From NCBI GenBank assembly GCA_034190875.2, contig CM067348.1, forward strand, positions 48,341,229 through 48,405,228: DNA of 64,000 nt, read 5' to 3'. Below, one piece after another: positions 36,801-48,100 of this stretch (within the stretch, counting starts at the first letter, position 1; the number at the start of each line of letters is the position of its first letter). Below the pieces are notes generated by a model. It saw only the letters and a program-made list of their open reading frames with translations. It was not told the DNA's origin and did not search any database. Source of the stretch: Urechis unicinctus (lineage: Eukaryota; Annelida; Polychaeta; Xenopneusta; Urechidae). Made by a program: the position numbers and the translations under genes.

Positions 36801-39137
36801 TTGAGTTGCTCATTGTTGAACAGTGTCAAAAGATTTTACGTCAAAATAGTTTCTAACCAAGGCTTAGTGGTCTACAGGAAATAATAAAAGTCAATAGTCG
36901 TGGTACCATAAATTCTAACGAGGGTTCAGTATTGAATAATTGCACTTTGAGTTGATAACCACATTACCACTATGTTGCGCTCCAGGGGTCATGTGAATAT
37001 GCAGCTACCTGGCAGTTCGCGAAGATAATGAGATTTCGACATTCCCAACTATTAAAAACGTCCAGACACATATTACTCATCAAACCGAAACGTTTCACAA
37101 ATAAAACGCTATATTTCATAGCACTCACAGACATACACAATAGCCGCTTAGACGCTTCAGTAGTGCTAATATAGAGACCTATACCTGGCCATGTGAGAAA
37201 CCCTTAAACATGATCTTGAGCCACTTCCCGCATGAGCGAATACATACAAATAATGTGAGCTGCATGATTCCGTATAATCAGCAGCCACTAATTCAGGGTT
37301 GTTTATCCCAAGAGACTATGCATTCATGGCGTAAAAACATCAATAATTAATTATGGTGGATCGCCCGGTTGCTTGTACAAATATCCTGAGAGTCCCTAAT
37401 TCATTACTTGTTATGTAGCCAACCTAGCAGTCGAACGACTATCCGATTTACACATTGCAGGACAGTTGTGTTGCTCAACTGCTCGGTAAGTTTTACCACC
37501 TCTTGAGGCTACATTGCGTGACACCCTACGTGTTTAGATAACGTACGTTAATGTATGCAATTAGTGAGGTCAGTGACGTCGGTCTTTATTTGTTATTCAC
37601 TGATGTGCAAAACTTTTATAGCAAAAACGCGACAACAATGAAATAATATTACCTTAGTGCACGGCTATAATCTGATTGACGTGCATATTGTTGATTCAAC
37701 AAGCAGCCATTATTCGTCAGGTTTTGCGTTGCATGATAGCCATCGCGCTTGGATAGCTTCATTGTGTCATTAAATTTTTTTGAATAGGATCTCATCGCGT
37801 GATGTTTTGAGAACCTTAAATAAGAGGACTAATTACCACTCAGGTTATTTACGTTAAGTAAACAAAGATCCAATTTCAAGTTGTATTATTTCTTATCGCC
37901 TTTGATGTGCAATTGCGAGATGTCACGCCGAAATTATAATGACTGTTTAAATGTAGCAATCGGAGCTCATTTCCCTTAGAATACCCTCCCAAGCAGGCGA
38001 TCAGGAAATCTGAAAAAGTGCTCTCAGCGCAATCATCACAGCAACATATGGTCAAGTTACTTAACACCAATAAGCACGTGTTTACACCGTGGAGATGGTC
38101 CATCATTGATATAGCTGTACCTTGCTTCTTCTACATAGCAGGTTACCTATTAGTGTTTATGGTCTGAATAGTATAACACCACATGTGCTATCACTCTCCT
38201 ACAATACCCTTATCAGCATTGCATGATATTAATAGTCCGCTGCAAGCCAACGATTCGAGCAGCCATAAAGTATGTAGGCTTTTCAAGTCTTCGTAGATGC
38301 TGGTCTTAATTCATCATATGACGTGGCTGTTTATCTCTTCTGCGTGCATCTAAATAAGGAAGCAGCGCTCAATTGGCAGTGTCATCTACAGGTCACAACT
38401 TCAATCATGGAATAGTGTGTTTTGTGTGAGCTGATCACCCAGAGACGCAGCAATGTTCCGTGTTAATCCATTCTTAAGGAAAGTCTATGATCGGGGTCCA
38501 TTAAGTGGAGACTTATTCATAGTTACATCGAACCGAGTAGGTAATTGTTGGTCAGTTGCAGAGGCGTAGTTATGCCTTATCAGATGATCTTACAAATACC
38601 TTAGCCACACCAGTCTGGTGTAGGACGTATTAAGCGCTTGTTAACTTCAGGATAATGCTAAACACATTATCAAACATTTTGGGTATCAATCGAATATGAA
38701 CTTTGTCACGAAGCTGCCGAAATGTAATGCTACCAATCAATATAAGGGTGATGCACAGTTTCCTCCAATGCGGCATCAGATTTTTATTCGAGAAAAATAT
38801 CTTTCGATGTCTATTGTACATTTACCAGTTCCAAAGGTTTAGGGGGAGCTACTTTATGTTACTCTGTATTTCTTGTTGCTCAGGTACCTAGTATGCAGCC
38901 AAATTAGTCAAGTGTCATATAATGCTTCGTAAACCGATCATATTGAGTAAACATATTTCTTAACAGTATGCAAGCATCGAATAAGAAATGTCACAATGCG
39001 TGCGCTTGCTGACATCTGCGACCATATTGTTCGATTTTAACTTCATATTCATTTCAAAAAGTATTCTCACGATATCATTTCAGACCTTCACAAACACTGT
39101 ATTATCGAAACTCTGGTTAACGCATATCATGTTACTT
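36801..39137. other. no supported gene
   Basis: Frames are at most 76 codons. I found no partner for this stretch within the window and no notable simple repeat. Confidence 0.5.
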
Positions 39138-39154
39138 TGTGTGTGTGTGTGTGT
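39138..39154 (+). repeat. (TG)n microsatellite
   Basis: About eight uninterrupted TG dinucleotides. Confidence 0.9.
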
Positions 39155-39394
39155 CTCTATTGCAATAAGATTTCATCAAAATAGCAGTGCGTAAAACAGT
39201 GTTATCTTGCTGTGGCGTTAAATCTTATCGTATGGATCGACACGCATCCTAGCTTAGGTACCTATGAATAACTCAAATGACGACTTTTACTATGGTGGAC
39301 GAACAGTTAAATTAGTATAAATTACCGATATTATCTCATGTATGACTGATGCATATCTGATTGTGTGCAGCAAGAGCACGAACACGAGGTGCAC

Positions 39395-39534
39395 TGTGTC
39401 TCGTCCAAATCCGATTGTAACAATTGCTGCTAGTCATTAGGGCGCCTGCTTGACGCTGTATCAGACAAAACGGCACCTTCCACCGTAGAACTGTCTGACA
39501 AGACAAATACTTGGGTATCATAGCTGTTATCGAG
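39395..39534 (+). repeat. diverged direct repeat E, copy 1
   Basis: It aligns with 42330-42472 over ~140 bp at roughly 70%. Shared strings include GCTGCTAG, CATTAGG or CATTAGGT, CGCCTGCTT, AGACAAAACGGCA and TCATAGCTGT. Spacing to copy 2 is about 2.94 kb, close to the ~2.97 kb spacing of repeat G. A minus-strand frame is parallel in the two copies, but substitutions fall at all codon positions. Confidence 0.75.
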
Positions 39535-42329
39535 GACTTATTATTTCTATGTTGTTGATGAGGTAGCCGAAGTACCCAGACCAATAGAACGTCATTTTTT
39601 TGCTAAGGAAAGTAATCTTACTCCTTTGCTGTAATGGTGTTAACAAATACACCTAGCTAGTACATATTTGTACCGGTAGCGTTTATTACTCTTTATAATT
39701 TGACATATAACTTCCTGCTGCCTTTCAATAACTATTTGTAAACCTGTTTACATATGCATATTACGTGTTTCGCTAAAGCAGCGTATGGTAATATATGGAT
39801 TCATATACTTGTTACTAATATGAATCCCTAGGCAAGCAATATCCGAGTAATGTTCTGTGTCGGTCATATCACGACGGGTGCTTAACTGGCATACACAGTC
39901 ACTAAGTACATGTCACCCACACCATGTCATATACGTATGATGATATCTGAATGTCTGAAGCAGGATAATGAAAACTGTCGGACACAATGGCAGCAGTTCC
40001 AGAAACAATGTAAGCCGTGATTGGATATTAATTGTGTTTATTTAGCTAACATGGTGCGGAAATAAGCTTTAACTAGCCTTCCATTGGATAAGAACAAAAA
40101 TTACGTACTTGACAAAGCCTCGTGTTTTACTAACCATTGGTTTGGTAAGATATTTTTCTCGTGTACCGCAAAGGTTTTACGCAAAACTATTGAATGTAAA
40201 AATAATTCGTCTTAATTATCATAAGATTGATTTCGTTCTCTTGTGATACACCATCATTCATTTTAAACTGATAGAACTCAAATGGTAACTGTGATGCGCA
40301 ATTGTACAGCCAATGTTAACCTACTCGATGACAGTCACAACATTATGAAGTAGATTATGTCAATCCTGCCGTTTAATGCATTAGTCAATCACATGAAAAA
40401 CAATCATTGCACTTCATGATCCTCTTAATGTTGTTGTGCCTTAACGGTGTAACGCTAATGGCATTTCCATCGTTTTAAGAAAACGTTGTTAATGCTGACC
40501 TCAGTATGTTCTACATAGCAAGGATTTTGCATGCAATTGCTATGGCTTCAAGACTTTGTGGCACTTGTCCGAGATTATTTTTTTTATTTAGCACTCTTAA
40601 CTTCTTATGTTTTGTAAAAGTCATGCTGACAATAGTATCTACGAAGAGCATAACCTAAGGAACAGCAGCTGGTTACTTTAAAATGAGTGTTTGTTGTTGT
40701 TCTTTTAATATAAGTGCAGTGCATATTTTGCTATTATAGAAACGTACTTGTCACCTTATATCATTTCAATTATACTACGCATCTTCTAATAATGTCGCAA
40801 TGCTTAAATGTCATCAAGTCTCCCCAAACTACAATCCGACCAGATACAGCCTAACAAATCTATTCATAGGAGATGGTTGCATCCTGACGAAATGTATAAA
40901 CCATCTTTCCTTCTCGGTGTTACTTTGCCATATGCTTGCGTTGATAATGTGTGTCAGAATGTTAAGCCTACACGTCTACCGTGATTTATGGACCAATTAC
41001 TTTTGTTAGGCTGATTGGAAAAATGTTTACAATCGAGGACGAATTTAATACATATGCTTTGCCGGATGATTTTCACATGCGTTTAACATTCTGCGTTGGG
41101 AGGTATGATAATGTTCTTGTTTAAACAAATGTACTTGATACTTACTTGTGGTAATATCTCTGTTAATTTTGCGTCCACAAATACACTTCGGGATCGGCTT
41201 ACCCTATTAAAAAGGCAGTAGCAGATTCAGTTGCAGATTTTACTTGCAGTTGGATACTTCCAATTATATGTTTGTGCAACAACCAAATACAAGCCGATCT
41301 GTTAAGTTGCAACAAATATGTCATATGGCTTAGTAGCTTGGGATATGGTGCTGATGCGAATTATCTATGATATTCTCTGCATTGTGCCATGAAATATCCA
41401 AGGACGTTTGCTCGCACCTCGATGGACACTAAATAACTCGTCACACCGACTATCGCCAAAATTAAAACAATTTCGTCATCAATGCATTGTATTGTCCATC
41501 GTTTAAATCCTATTCTATACTTAATTCATGGACAGGTGCAAGTCCTGGTAGAGTAAAAATAGTGGAGTTATATGTTTTACCTGATAAAGTGTACAAGTTC
41601 GTTGTTTACTTTGGCCAGATATATTCTACATCAACGGAAGTATTCGATGCTAAAATGCTAATATCAAATTTAGTTCGGTATATTGTGCTTTCACGCAAGC
41701 AATTTTACGTTACCATTTGAACCATGATATTTATCTTGGGTACCACAAATAAACAGTTCAAACGACTCCCTTCGGGCTCAGATTTATAAATGTATATATT
41801 TTCCGCTTGAGTTTAGCAAATGCAATTTACGTAGAAGAAATGCTTCTGTAATGATTTTAACAGCTGCGATCAATAAAGCGCTTCAAATGTAATGTACAGT
41901 GTAAACCATCAATCGTGCATTGATTGAGATGTGGCATTAGAAAGTATAGTTTTCACTTGTTGATCGGAATATTTAAATAATCATTAAGTACTGGTGACTA
42001 TATATTTGTGGCAGTGACATCTATAATTCTCTACTATCGTACCTGTCGGACCAGTCGTACCTTTATTAGTTATAATAAAACCCTGTTGATAGTTACACAT
42101 CATGTGTGCTGCTTAAACAGCAATGCATGGTATATTGATTTCAATCGTTTTTGTTCTTGTATTATCGTTGTAGTATGACGCCCAGGGCAAGTAGCTGTCA
42201 ATTTCGCACATCAGTAGAACATTTCTGTATCCGTCGAATCGTGAGAGCAAGTATGCTAGTGGAACTGATCTACCATATGATATCAAGTGTGATTGATTCA
42301 AATCGGATTGTCTGCATCGCTAGGTGTAA
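39535..42329. other. no supported gene
   Basis: This is the interval between the two E copies, expected to be one unit of an old tandem duplication. It contains frames of at most 77 codons (41487-41720) and nothing recognisable. Confidence 0.5.
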
Positions 42330-42472
42330 TTTACTATGTCCCCTTCCGAACATAACAAGCGCTGCTAGACATTAGGTCGCCTGCTTCCCACTGTGTTAGA
42401 CAAAACGGCAGCTACCCCCGAAACACTATCTCAACAAAGATAACTGCATGCTAATCATAGCTGTAACTGGAT
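42330..42472 (+). repeat. diverged direct repeat E, copy 2
   Basis: Partner of 39395-39534. Downstream of 42472 (TCATAGCTGTAACTGG) the match is lost. Confidence 0.75.
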
Positions 42473-43027
42473 ATAAAAACTTTCTATATAAATTACAGTG
42501 TGCTTCAACTGGCTTCAGCTGGAATTCTTTTGATAATGAACAAGAATGATGTATGGAGAAAGGGCCTAGTATTTAGCTCATAGTTATTTGGTTTGGGAAT
42601 AACTTATTCGCTTGCAAACCACAACCTGTCACTTAAAAGTCCAAACCATCATTTCTCCTAAGTTGACTAGACATATTGGCAGGCTCGGACTCTATTTAGC
42701 TCATTACCCTTGTTATAGGGGCCACATTCGTCCGAAAAGATTATGTGTTACCAAATTGGTTTTACCAAACATTTAGTCGGAGACTAGCAGAGTGCACTTG
42801 TTTTCGTCCGTTAATGCATCTGGTTCATTGGTTGAAAAATTTAATATCGCATGTAATTCAATCGCGTGACAATTTGTTTAATTCTAGGGAGCGGCTCATG
42901 TCAACAGAAATTAATGTGTTTGTACTACAACAAATGTCGTTTTATCCATTTGTGTAGGTGCCGATAATTGGTCGGAATGTTTGGTCTCTGAAAGGTAGAG
43001 TGGTGAGGTTAATTATCAGTGGTCCTC

Positions 43028-43047
43028 CCAGTATGATACCATACTGG
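43028..43047. repeat. perfect 8-bp-stem hairpin
   Basis: Arms CCAGTATG and CATACTGG around ATAC. No gene or repeat boundary is adjacent. Confidence 0.55.
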
Positions 43048-43456
43048 CTTTAGCGGCTTTCTTCATGTCGCGTTGACCACTATCTGTTCTATCAGATCCT
43101 AAAGGGTATTGCTCAGCTAGGCAAGTGAGAGTATGATATCACCCGCTGTGTCCACTTCTACAACCGTTTTCGTCATTCATTTCCAATCGTATGATCGATT
43201 GGGATCAAACTTCTGGCTGCCTAAAACCACAGCATATCCTAATGTCCATGACCTATGTTAAATTTTGTGAGAATGAAAAGCTGATTGGCAAATGTTGTTT
43301 CTTGGAAATGCTCAATATTTTCCCCAATATTTTCTCAAATGACACACCCACTGCTTGCAGTAACAACATAGGTTATGATGAAAGGTAGGCTTTCCATCAC
43401 GGACACATAGTTTCGAGCATTGTTTGAAAAACCCAGGGTTCACTAGTTATTGTTTG

Positions 43457-43473
43457 ATTTATTTATTTATTTA
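43457..43473 (+). repeat. (ATTT)n microsatellite
   Basis: Four uninterrupted ATTT units. Confidence 0.85.
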
Positions 43474-45160
43474 ATGTATTTTGTTGGAGTTCACAATCAT
43501 CGGAACGTGTCGATAAACATCAACAAACACGTCCAATGAATGACATCGTTTAAGGGGTTGCGTTTTCCAGGACGACAAGAAGATTCAAACTCGGCCACCG
43601 AATAATCTGTTTTTCTCGCGACAAGCCTCATAAATATTGCCATTTATTCACAATCGATAATAACTGTACATATTCCCACAGCGATCATCGCCCATCGTTT
43701 GCATAATAAACTTACGTTTCAATTTTCGGCCGCCTGGTTTTGCTTTTATGTGTAATGTAAGTTGCTATTCTAAATGAAGTCATTCAATATTTTAACCTTG
43801 GATTCATTGAAGTTAATCGACGATGAAAATAGCTTGCCAATTAACAGTCAGTACATTATGATAAGGTGGAGGTGACCATATTATATTAAAATGATGACCT
43901 ACGGGCATCTCTCGGTGCGTTGTCATTTTGTAATATACCTGTGTTGTCATTCGCCAATATGCACTCATTTCATGCTTGATAATATCCTTTTGGCTTTGAT
44001 AATGGTTGTTTAATCGGCGATGTGTCTCTTATGCGACACATACTTATTTGTCTGCTAGTCGAATCATCACTTTATGCGTTGTAGTAAAAATATATAATAT
44101 ATGATTGACTATCACAAGAAAACAATAGAAGAATGTGTGATTTAATACATTGACTGTTTATGCGACCATAAATCAAAGCTATAATTCTGATTGTATCAAA
44201 GCGTTGATTGCGCTCGGGCTGTTGTTCTACGCTAGTCAATCGTATATCACCGCTGTAAAATAAGCATGGTGATCCTATTTGAAGGAAACACAATCTGGAG
44301 CTGAGCCTGCAAGGAATGATATCACCGATAAAACGGTGTTGTTCAGGCAACAGTATATTACATAGTGATCATGCTGGCAGATCTACGCTCACTTTGATAT
44401 TACTAAATTAATGTGATTGCAATGATTAGGTTTTCCAATATCTGGAAATACGTGACTTGCATTCATGCGAACTGGCGTCAGTGCCGAGTTTGCAGCTCAA
44501 TAGCATATTTAATACCACAATAATGTGTATGTTACTTAGGCAAGCGATAATATTAAATCAATCGTCGGCACCGATAGTCGACATTTCCAATCGACACGTT
44601 GCGAAATAACTCTTTTTTAAGAATATGCCAGTTCGAATGATCCATATCTAAGTCTTAGTCAAAGTACCCGAAAATATACACATTTTAGTGGGTAGATATT
44701 TTGATAACTTGGCTTTTGTAGATTGCTCCGCATTCCATGACAGAGGCATCACTTCCCTTCGTATAAATGCAATATTTCCGGTCACAGCTATTTTCCTGAT
44801 ATTGGTGTGGAGCAAGGGTAGTGTTTGGCAAGAATAAAACATGCTGAATACTCTCTCCTTGCGTGGTTAACCCATTAGTGCTTGAATATATGTATAACAC
44901 TTAAACCCATAGCCAGCACATAAGCTTGGCACGATGTGGATTGTACAACCAACATTTATAAATAACTATCAGCGCGCACTTGACAGAGCATATGTGCAGT
45001 GCAATGCCATGTTAACATGCTTGCTTTGATACCCAACTATGTTTCATCATTGGTAACGTTAATATTATATAATGGTAACTAGCAGGTTTTACTATTTGCT
45101 CGATCTAAATGCATGTTTCACATTCAATGCCATACATGCATATAATAGTTAATAGGGAGA

Positions 45161-45385
45161 GCGCATAGTTATGCTAAGTTTATATGTAACTTGGTTCGAA
45201 TATCAATGTGCATGCATTTACCCAATGATATATGCAGTCAATTGTACGATATTTGTCTCAGTGGGTTATATTGACCGCGCATAATTATGTTATGATATAT
45301 GTTACTAGGTTTCAATATCAATGCAGATGCATTCATCTTACTACACATTTGAGTTGTTTTACGATATGCGTTCCAATAATCCAGT
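45161..45385 (+). repeat. tandem duplication, period 116 bp
   Basis: The stretch 45161-45265 realigns with 45277-45385: GCGCATAGTTATG versus GCGCATAATTATG, GGTTCGAATATCAATG versus GGTTTCAATATCAATG, then GCATGCATTTAC or CAGATGCATTCATC, and ACGATAT. Identity is about 70-75%. A weaker third copy may precede it near 45057-45120 (GTAACTAGCAGG with AAATGCATG). Confidence 0.7.
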
Positions 45386-45654
45386 TTCGCCATCGATTTA
45401 AATCATCTATCGCCTTAATATAATGATTCGGTCATTGTACACAAACTTTTTACCTTCATCTGCTTTATATATTCAACATGAAGCAATGCAAAGCTTCACT
45501 TGCGTGAAACTATGTGTTATCTTGCGTCTTAGTTTTGAGCTGAAAGTTACCGGTAAAGGCAGTATTAACTACACACGTGTGTAACAATGACATATTGCGG
45601 TAATAAGAACACAAGCACTGAAGCAGCGATACGATGCAGTGGCTGATTTACAAC

Positions 45655-45694
45655 TTGTGAAAGAAGTAAAATTTGTCGTGAAAGAAGTAAGAGG
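45655..45694 (+). repeat. two-copy 21-bp tandem duplication
   Basis: GTGAAAGAAGTAA occurs twice, offset by 21 bases, with a short diverged remainder. Confidence 0.75.
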
Positions 45695-45706
45695 GCATCG
45701 AGTAAT

Positions 45707-45862
45707 TTTCTGTGGTAACGTTCCCTGCTAATTGATGGTTGAATTAATGACGCAGCAAATGTATGTGCGACCAACGATGAAGTCAGTCTGACCATCGTAA
45801 GAGAAACTAACGCAAATAAACTGTCTAGATCTGATGTGTTGGTGTCTGTATAGAGCGTAATG
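45707..45862 (+). repeat. diverged repeat F, copy 1
   Basis: It aligns with copy 2 (47980-48100) in its first half and with copy 3 (56355-56474) in its second half. Shared strings include AATTAATGACGCAG with ATTCAATGACGCAG, ACTAACG, and TAATGTTCCGC. On the minus strand, copies 1 and 2 give peptides sharing IQPS and ERYH at the same spacing, but substitutions show no third-position excess over the short overlap. Confidence 0.65.
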
Positions 45863-45870
45863 TTCCGCAT

Positions 45871-47397
45871 ACAACTGTCCCATGCATTAACTAAGAGGGG
45901 TGAAGCCGTTAAGCATGGTACTAAAAATCACAACAGTTTCCCATCTACATGCTTAATAAAGTTCACTTCCCTTGTTTACATTCAGTTTGGAATGCAGTAA
46001 ACAACAACCCTACTGAACGTCTGCAAATATCATGAAATATCACCTATCCTCGAGTACGCCATAGCACCATCTATCCAGTCAATGCCAGAATTGTGTCTCG
46101 AGGTTTTCTATGACAATTTAATTCATATATATATGTGCTCTTCGTGGTAACCATCACGCATGCTAGTCAGGGCTTTCCACTCTTCCTTAGCGTTGCACAC
46201 TGAACCGGAGTACTTGACAGACTACGGTTTTTACTTCCGTACAACATAAAATACTAGTATTCAGCAAATCGGATTGAAACTCTGTAAAATGGTAGAAATC
46301 GATGCAGTATTCTATGGAATCACTTGAAAGGCCATTAACGCCTAAATTATATACAAGACATATATTTGTCCAGAACAATTATCGTGTAGTTAAGCCAATC
46401 ATGCTTTGATATACATGCAAACTCATTGTCTGATATATCTATTCAGGTTATTGTTTAGTGACTCGGATGGAGTCGAAAACTTGTTGTTGGCCGACACTGA
46501 CTGCGGAATAAATGGATGTTTCGTGAGTTTTAAGTTTGGTTAATGTTCACAAATGGACTTGACAATGCATACAAATTTGCTCACAATGTGTTTGTTTGCC
46601 TCCAAATTTGTCCGAAGGAGGTCACAAAATAGGTGAGTGTAATGGTTTTGAAATTCTTAAATTGGGTGGGTTTTTTCAGAGCTCAATATTATCGCGAACG
46701 TGGGTTTGTGTACATTATTTTAAAAATGACTTATTTAGGAAGCTGTATGTAGAAGACAAGATCGTCACATGAGGTTAATTTCAGTTTCTCTTAAGCGAAT
46801 AAAACGTAGTCCAAGCGCATTTTGATCTCACCAGCTTGAAAGAAGCTTATATTGTTCGTAGAAATGTCCTACAGTAATGGGAGACCATAGTTTAGATGGG
46901 AAGACTGACGTCAATGTTGGCCACAAATACATCTACTGCGTCATTAATTCAACTGTCCAATACCAAGGAACGTTATCACAGAATATTACTCAATGCCTTT
47001 TTTCTTCGTTCAATACAAGTTGTCGGCAGTTAAATCAACTGCTAAAATTTGGACTACTTTTGTCCAACTTAAACTTCCATTTGATGTTCGGTGCTCGGGA
47101 TCCTGATATTACACCTGAAGCGTGTTTTACTGTTGCTATGGCGATAAGAGCTATATATATATAACATGATGCGGCCAAATAATATGATGTCGCTGTACGT
47201 TGCAACGTAGACAGGGACGTAAAATAGCACTGCGAGCATTGCTATTATTTGCGTCTTGCTAGGTTTATGTCACCCCATAAAGTGGGCAGGCGCAATGCTT
47301 CAATGCTGGCGTTCCAATTGATAAACCGCGGGTACTTTATTGTTTTCAAGCTGCTGAACTGGTTGCCACACACATTCGTCATATCATATACCCAGGA
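45871..47397. other. no supported gene
   Basis: The longest frame is 95 codons (46877-47164 plus). Frames at 47245-47481 and 47249-47476 overlap on opposite strands across the C-run and are not credible genes. Confidence 0.5.
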
Positions 47398-47411
47398 CCC
47401 CCCCCCACCCC
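47398..47411 (+). repeat. C-run (C9-A-C4)
   Basis: Cytosine tract in AT-rich surroundings, 72 bases before a long G tract on the same strand. Together they form an inverted pair: both contain, on complementary strands, GGGTG followed by a G-run and GTC or its near equivalent. Confidence 0.85.
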
Positions 47412-47483
47412 GTCTCTTGATTAATTTACCGTTGCATATTATTGACCTTATGTCTTGCAGGGTTAAAGACCAGTAGTGCATTT

Positions 47484-47511
47484 GGGAGGGTGGGGGGGGG
47501 GGGGGGGGGGG
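47484..47511 (+). repeat. G-run (GGGAGGGT then G20)
   Basis: Twenty consecutive G preceded by GGGAGGGT. It has strong G-quadruplex potential and is a likely polymerase-slippage tract. It is the longest mononucleotide run in the window. Confidence 0.9.
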
Positions 47512-47979
47512 TCACAAATATAGGGTATTGCATCTCATGCTAATTCGGCCATGACAATCAGTTCAAGATTTGATCAAACGATGGCTGTGATGTTAAACTT
47601 ATCTGGGTTCTTTACAACCTTCCTAAAAGTGAAGAAGAGGAACGCAACTGCTTTTTGGTGGTCGCCTGTTCAGTGTTATGCGGTACGCAGATATGCTGCA
47701 TTAAAAAACGCCTACTTTAGTTGCGTAGAAAAAGTAGGTATCACATGTCTCATTGCCAGCATACTGATGGACATGTATTGGACTCTGAACTGCAGTCTAA
47801 GGTAATGTATTAGTCAGACGGGAAATCACTCCAAAAGCTCTTCACATTCACCTAACACGGTTGATGTTTATAAAGGTAGATACTACTTAAATCTCGTCAT
47901 ATGATATCTCAGGGCAACAATCACATAAGATGGTATAACTTGAGCTTCCCCTTTATAATTAAGACACAGCCTTATTGTT
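47512..47979. other. no supported gene
   Basis: An 84-codon plus-strand frame at 47551-47805 has no motif. A weak E-like string (GGTCGCCTGTTCAGTG) occurs near 47660 but is too short to call. Confidence 0.45.
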
Positions 47980-48100
47980 TACCAATTTGTGATAGCGTTC
48001 TGCGATATGAGACGGTTGTATAAATGCCGCAGTTAATGTATAACTGGTATCGCATTTTGTCTGACAGACAGTATTTGATATTAAGTGAATTTGCACGATC
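47980..48100 (+). repeat. diverged repeat F, copy 2
   Basis: Matches copy 1: GTGATAGCGTTCTG versus GTGGTAACGTTCC, AAATGCCGCAGTTAATGTAT versus TAATGACGCAGCAAATGTAT, TTGTCTGACAGACAG versus TCAGTCTGACCAT. Identity is roughly 60-65%. Confidence 0.55.

Larger units (their letters stand above)
42473..45160. other. no supported gene
   Basis: Short frames only (92 codons at most, 44072-44350 minus). It contains a perfect hairpin at 43028-43047 and a short (ATTT)n run at 43457-43473. Confidence 0.5.

Noticed and set aside
37870-38110. Possible inverted copy of repeat E, from AAGCAGGCGATC resembling the reverse complement of the E core
   Set aside because: Only about a dozen bases match; flanking sequence does not align.
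47245-47481. Overlapping frames on both strands across the C-run
   Set aside because: The glycine or proline run comes from the homopolymer, and neither frame shows a domain.
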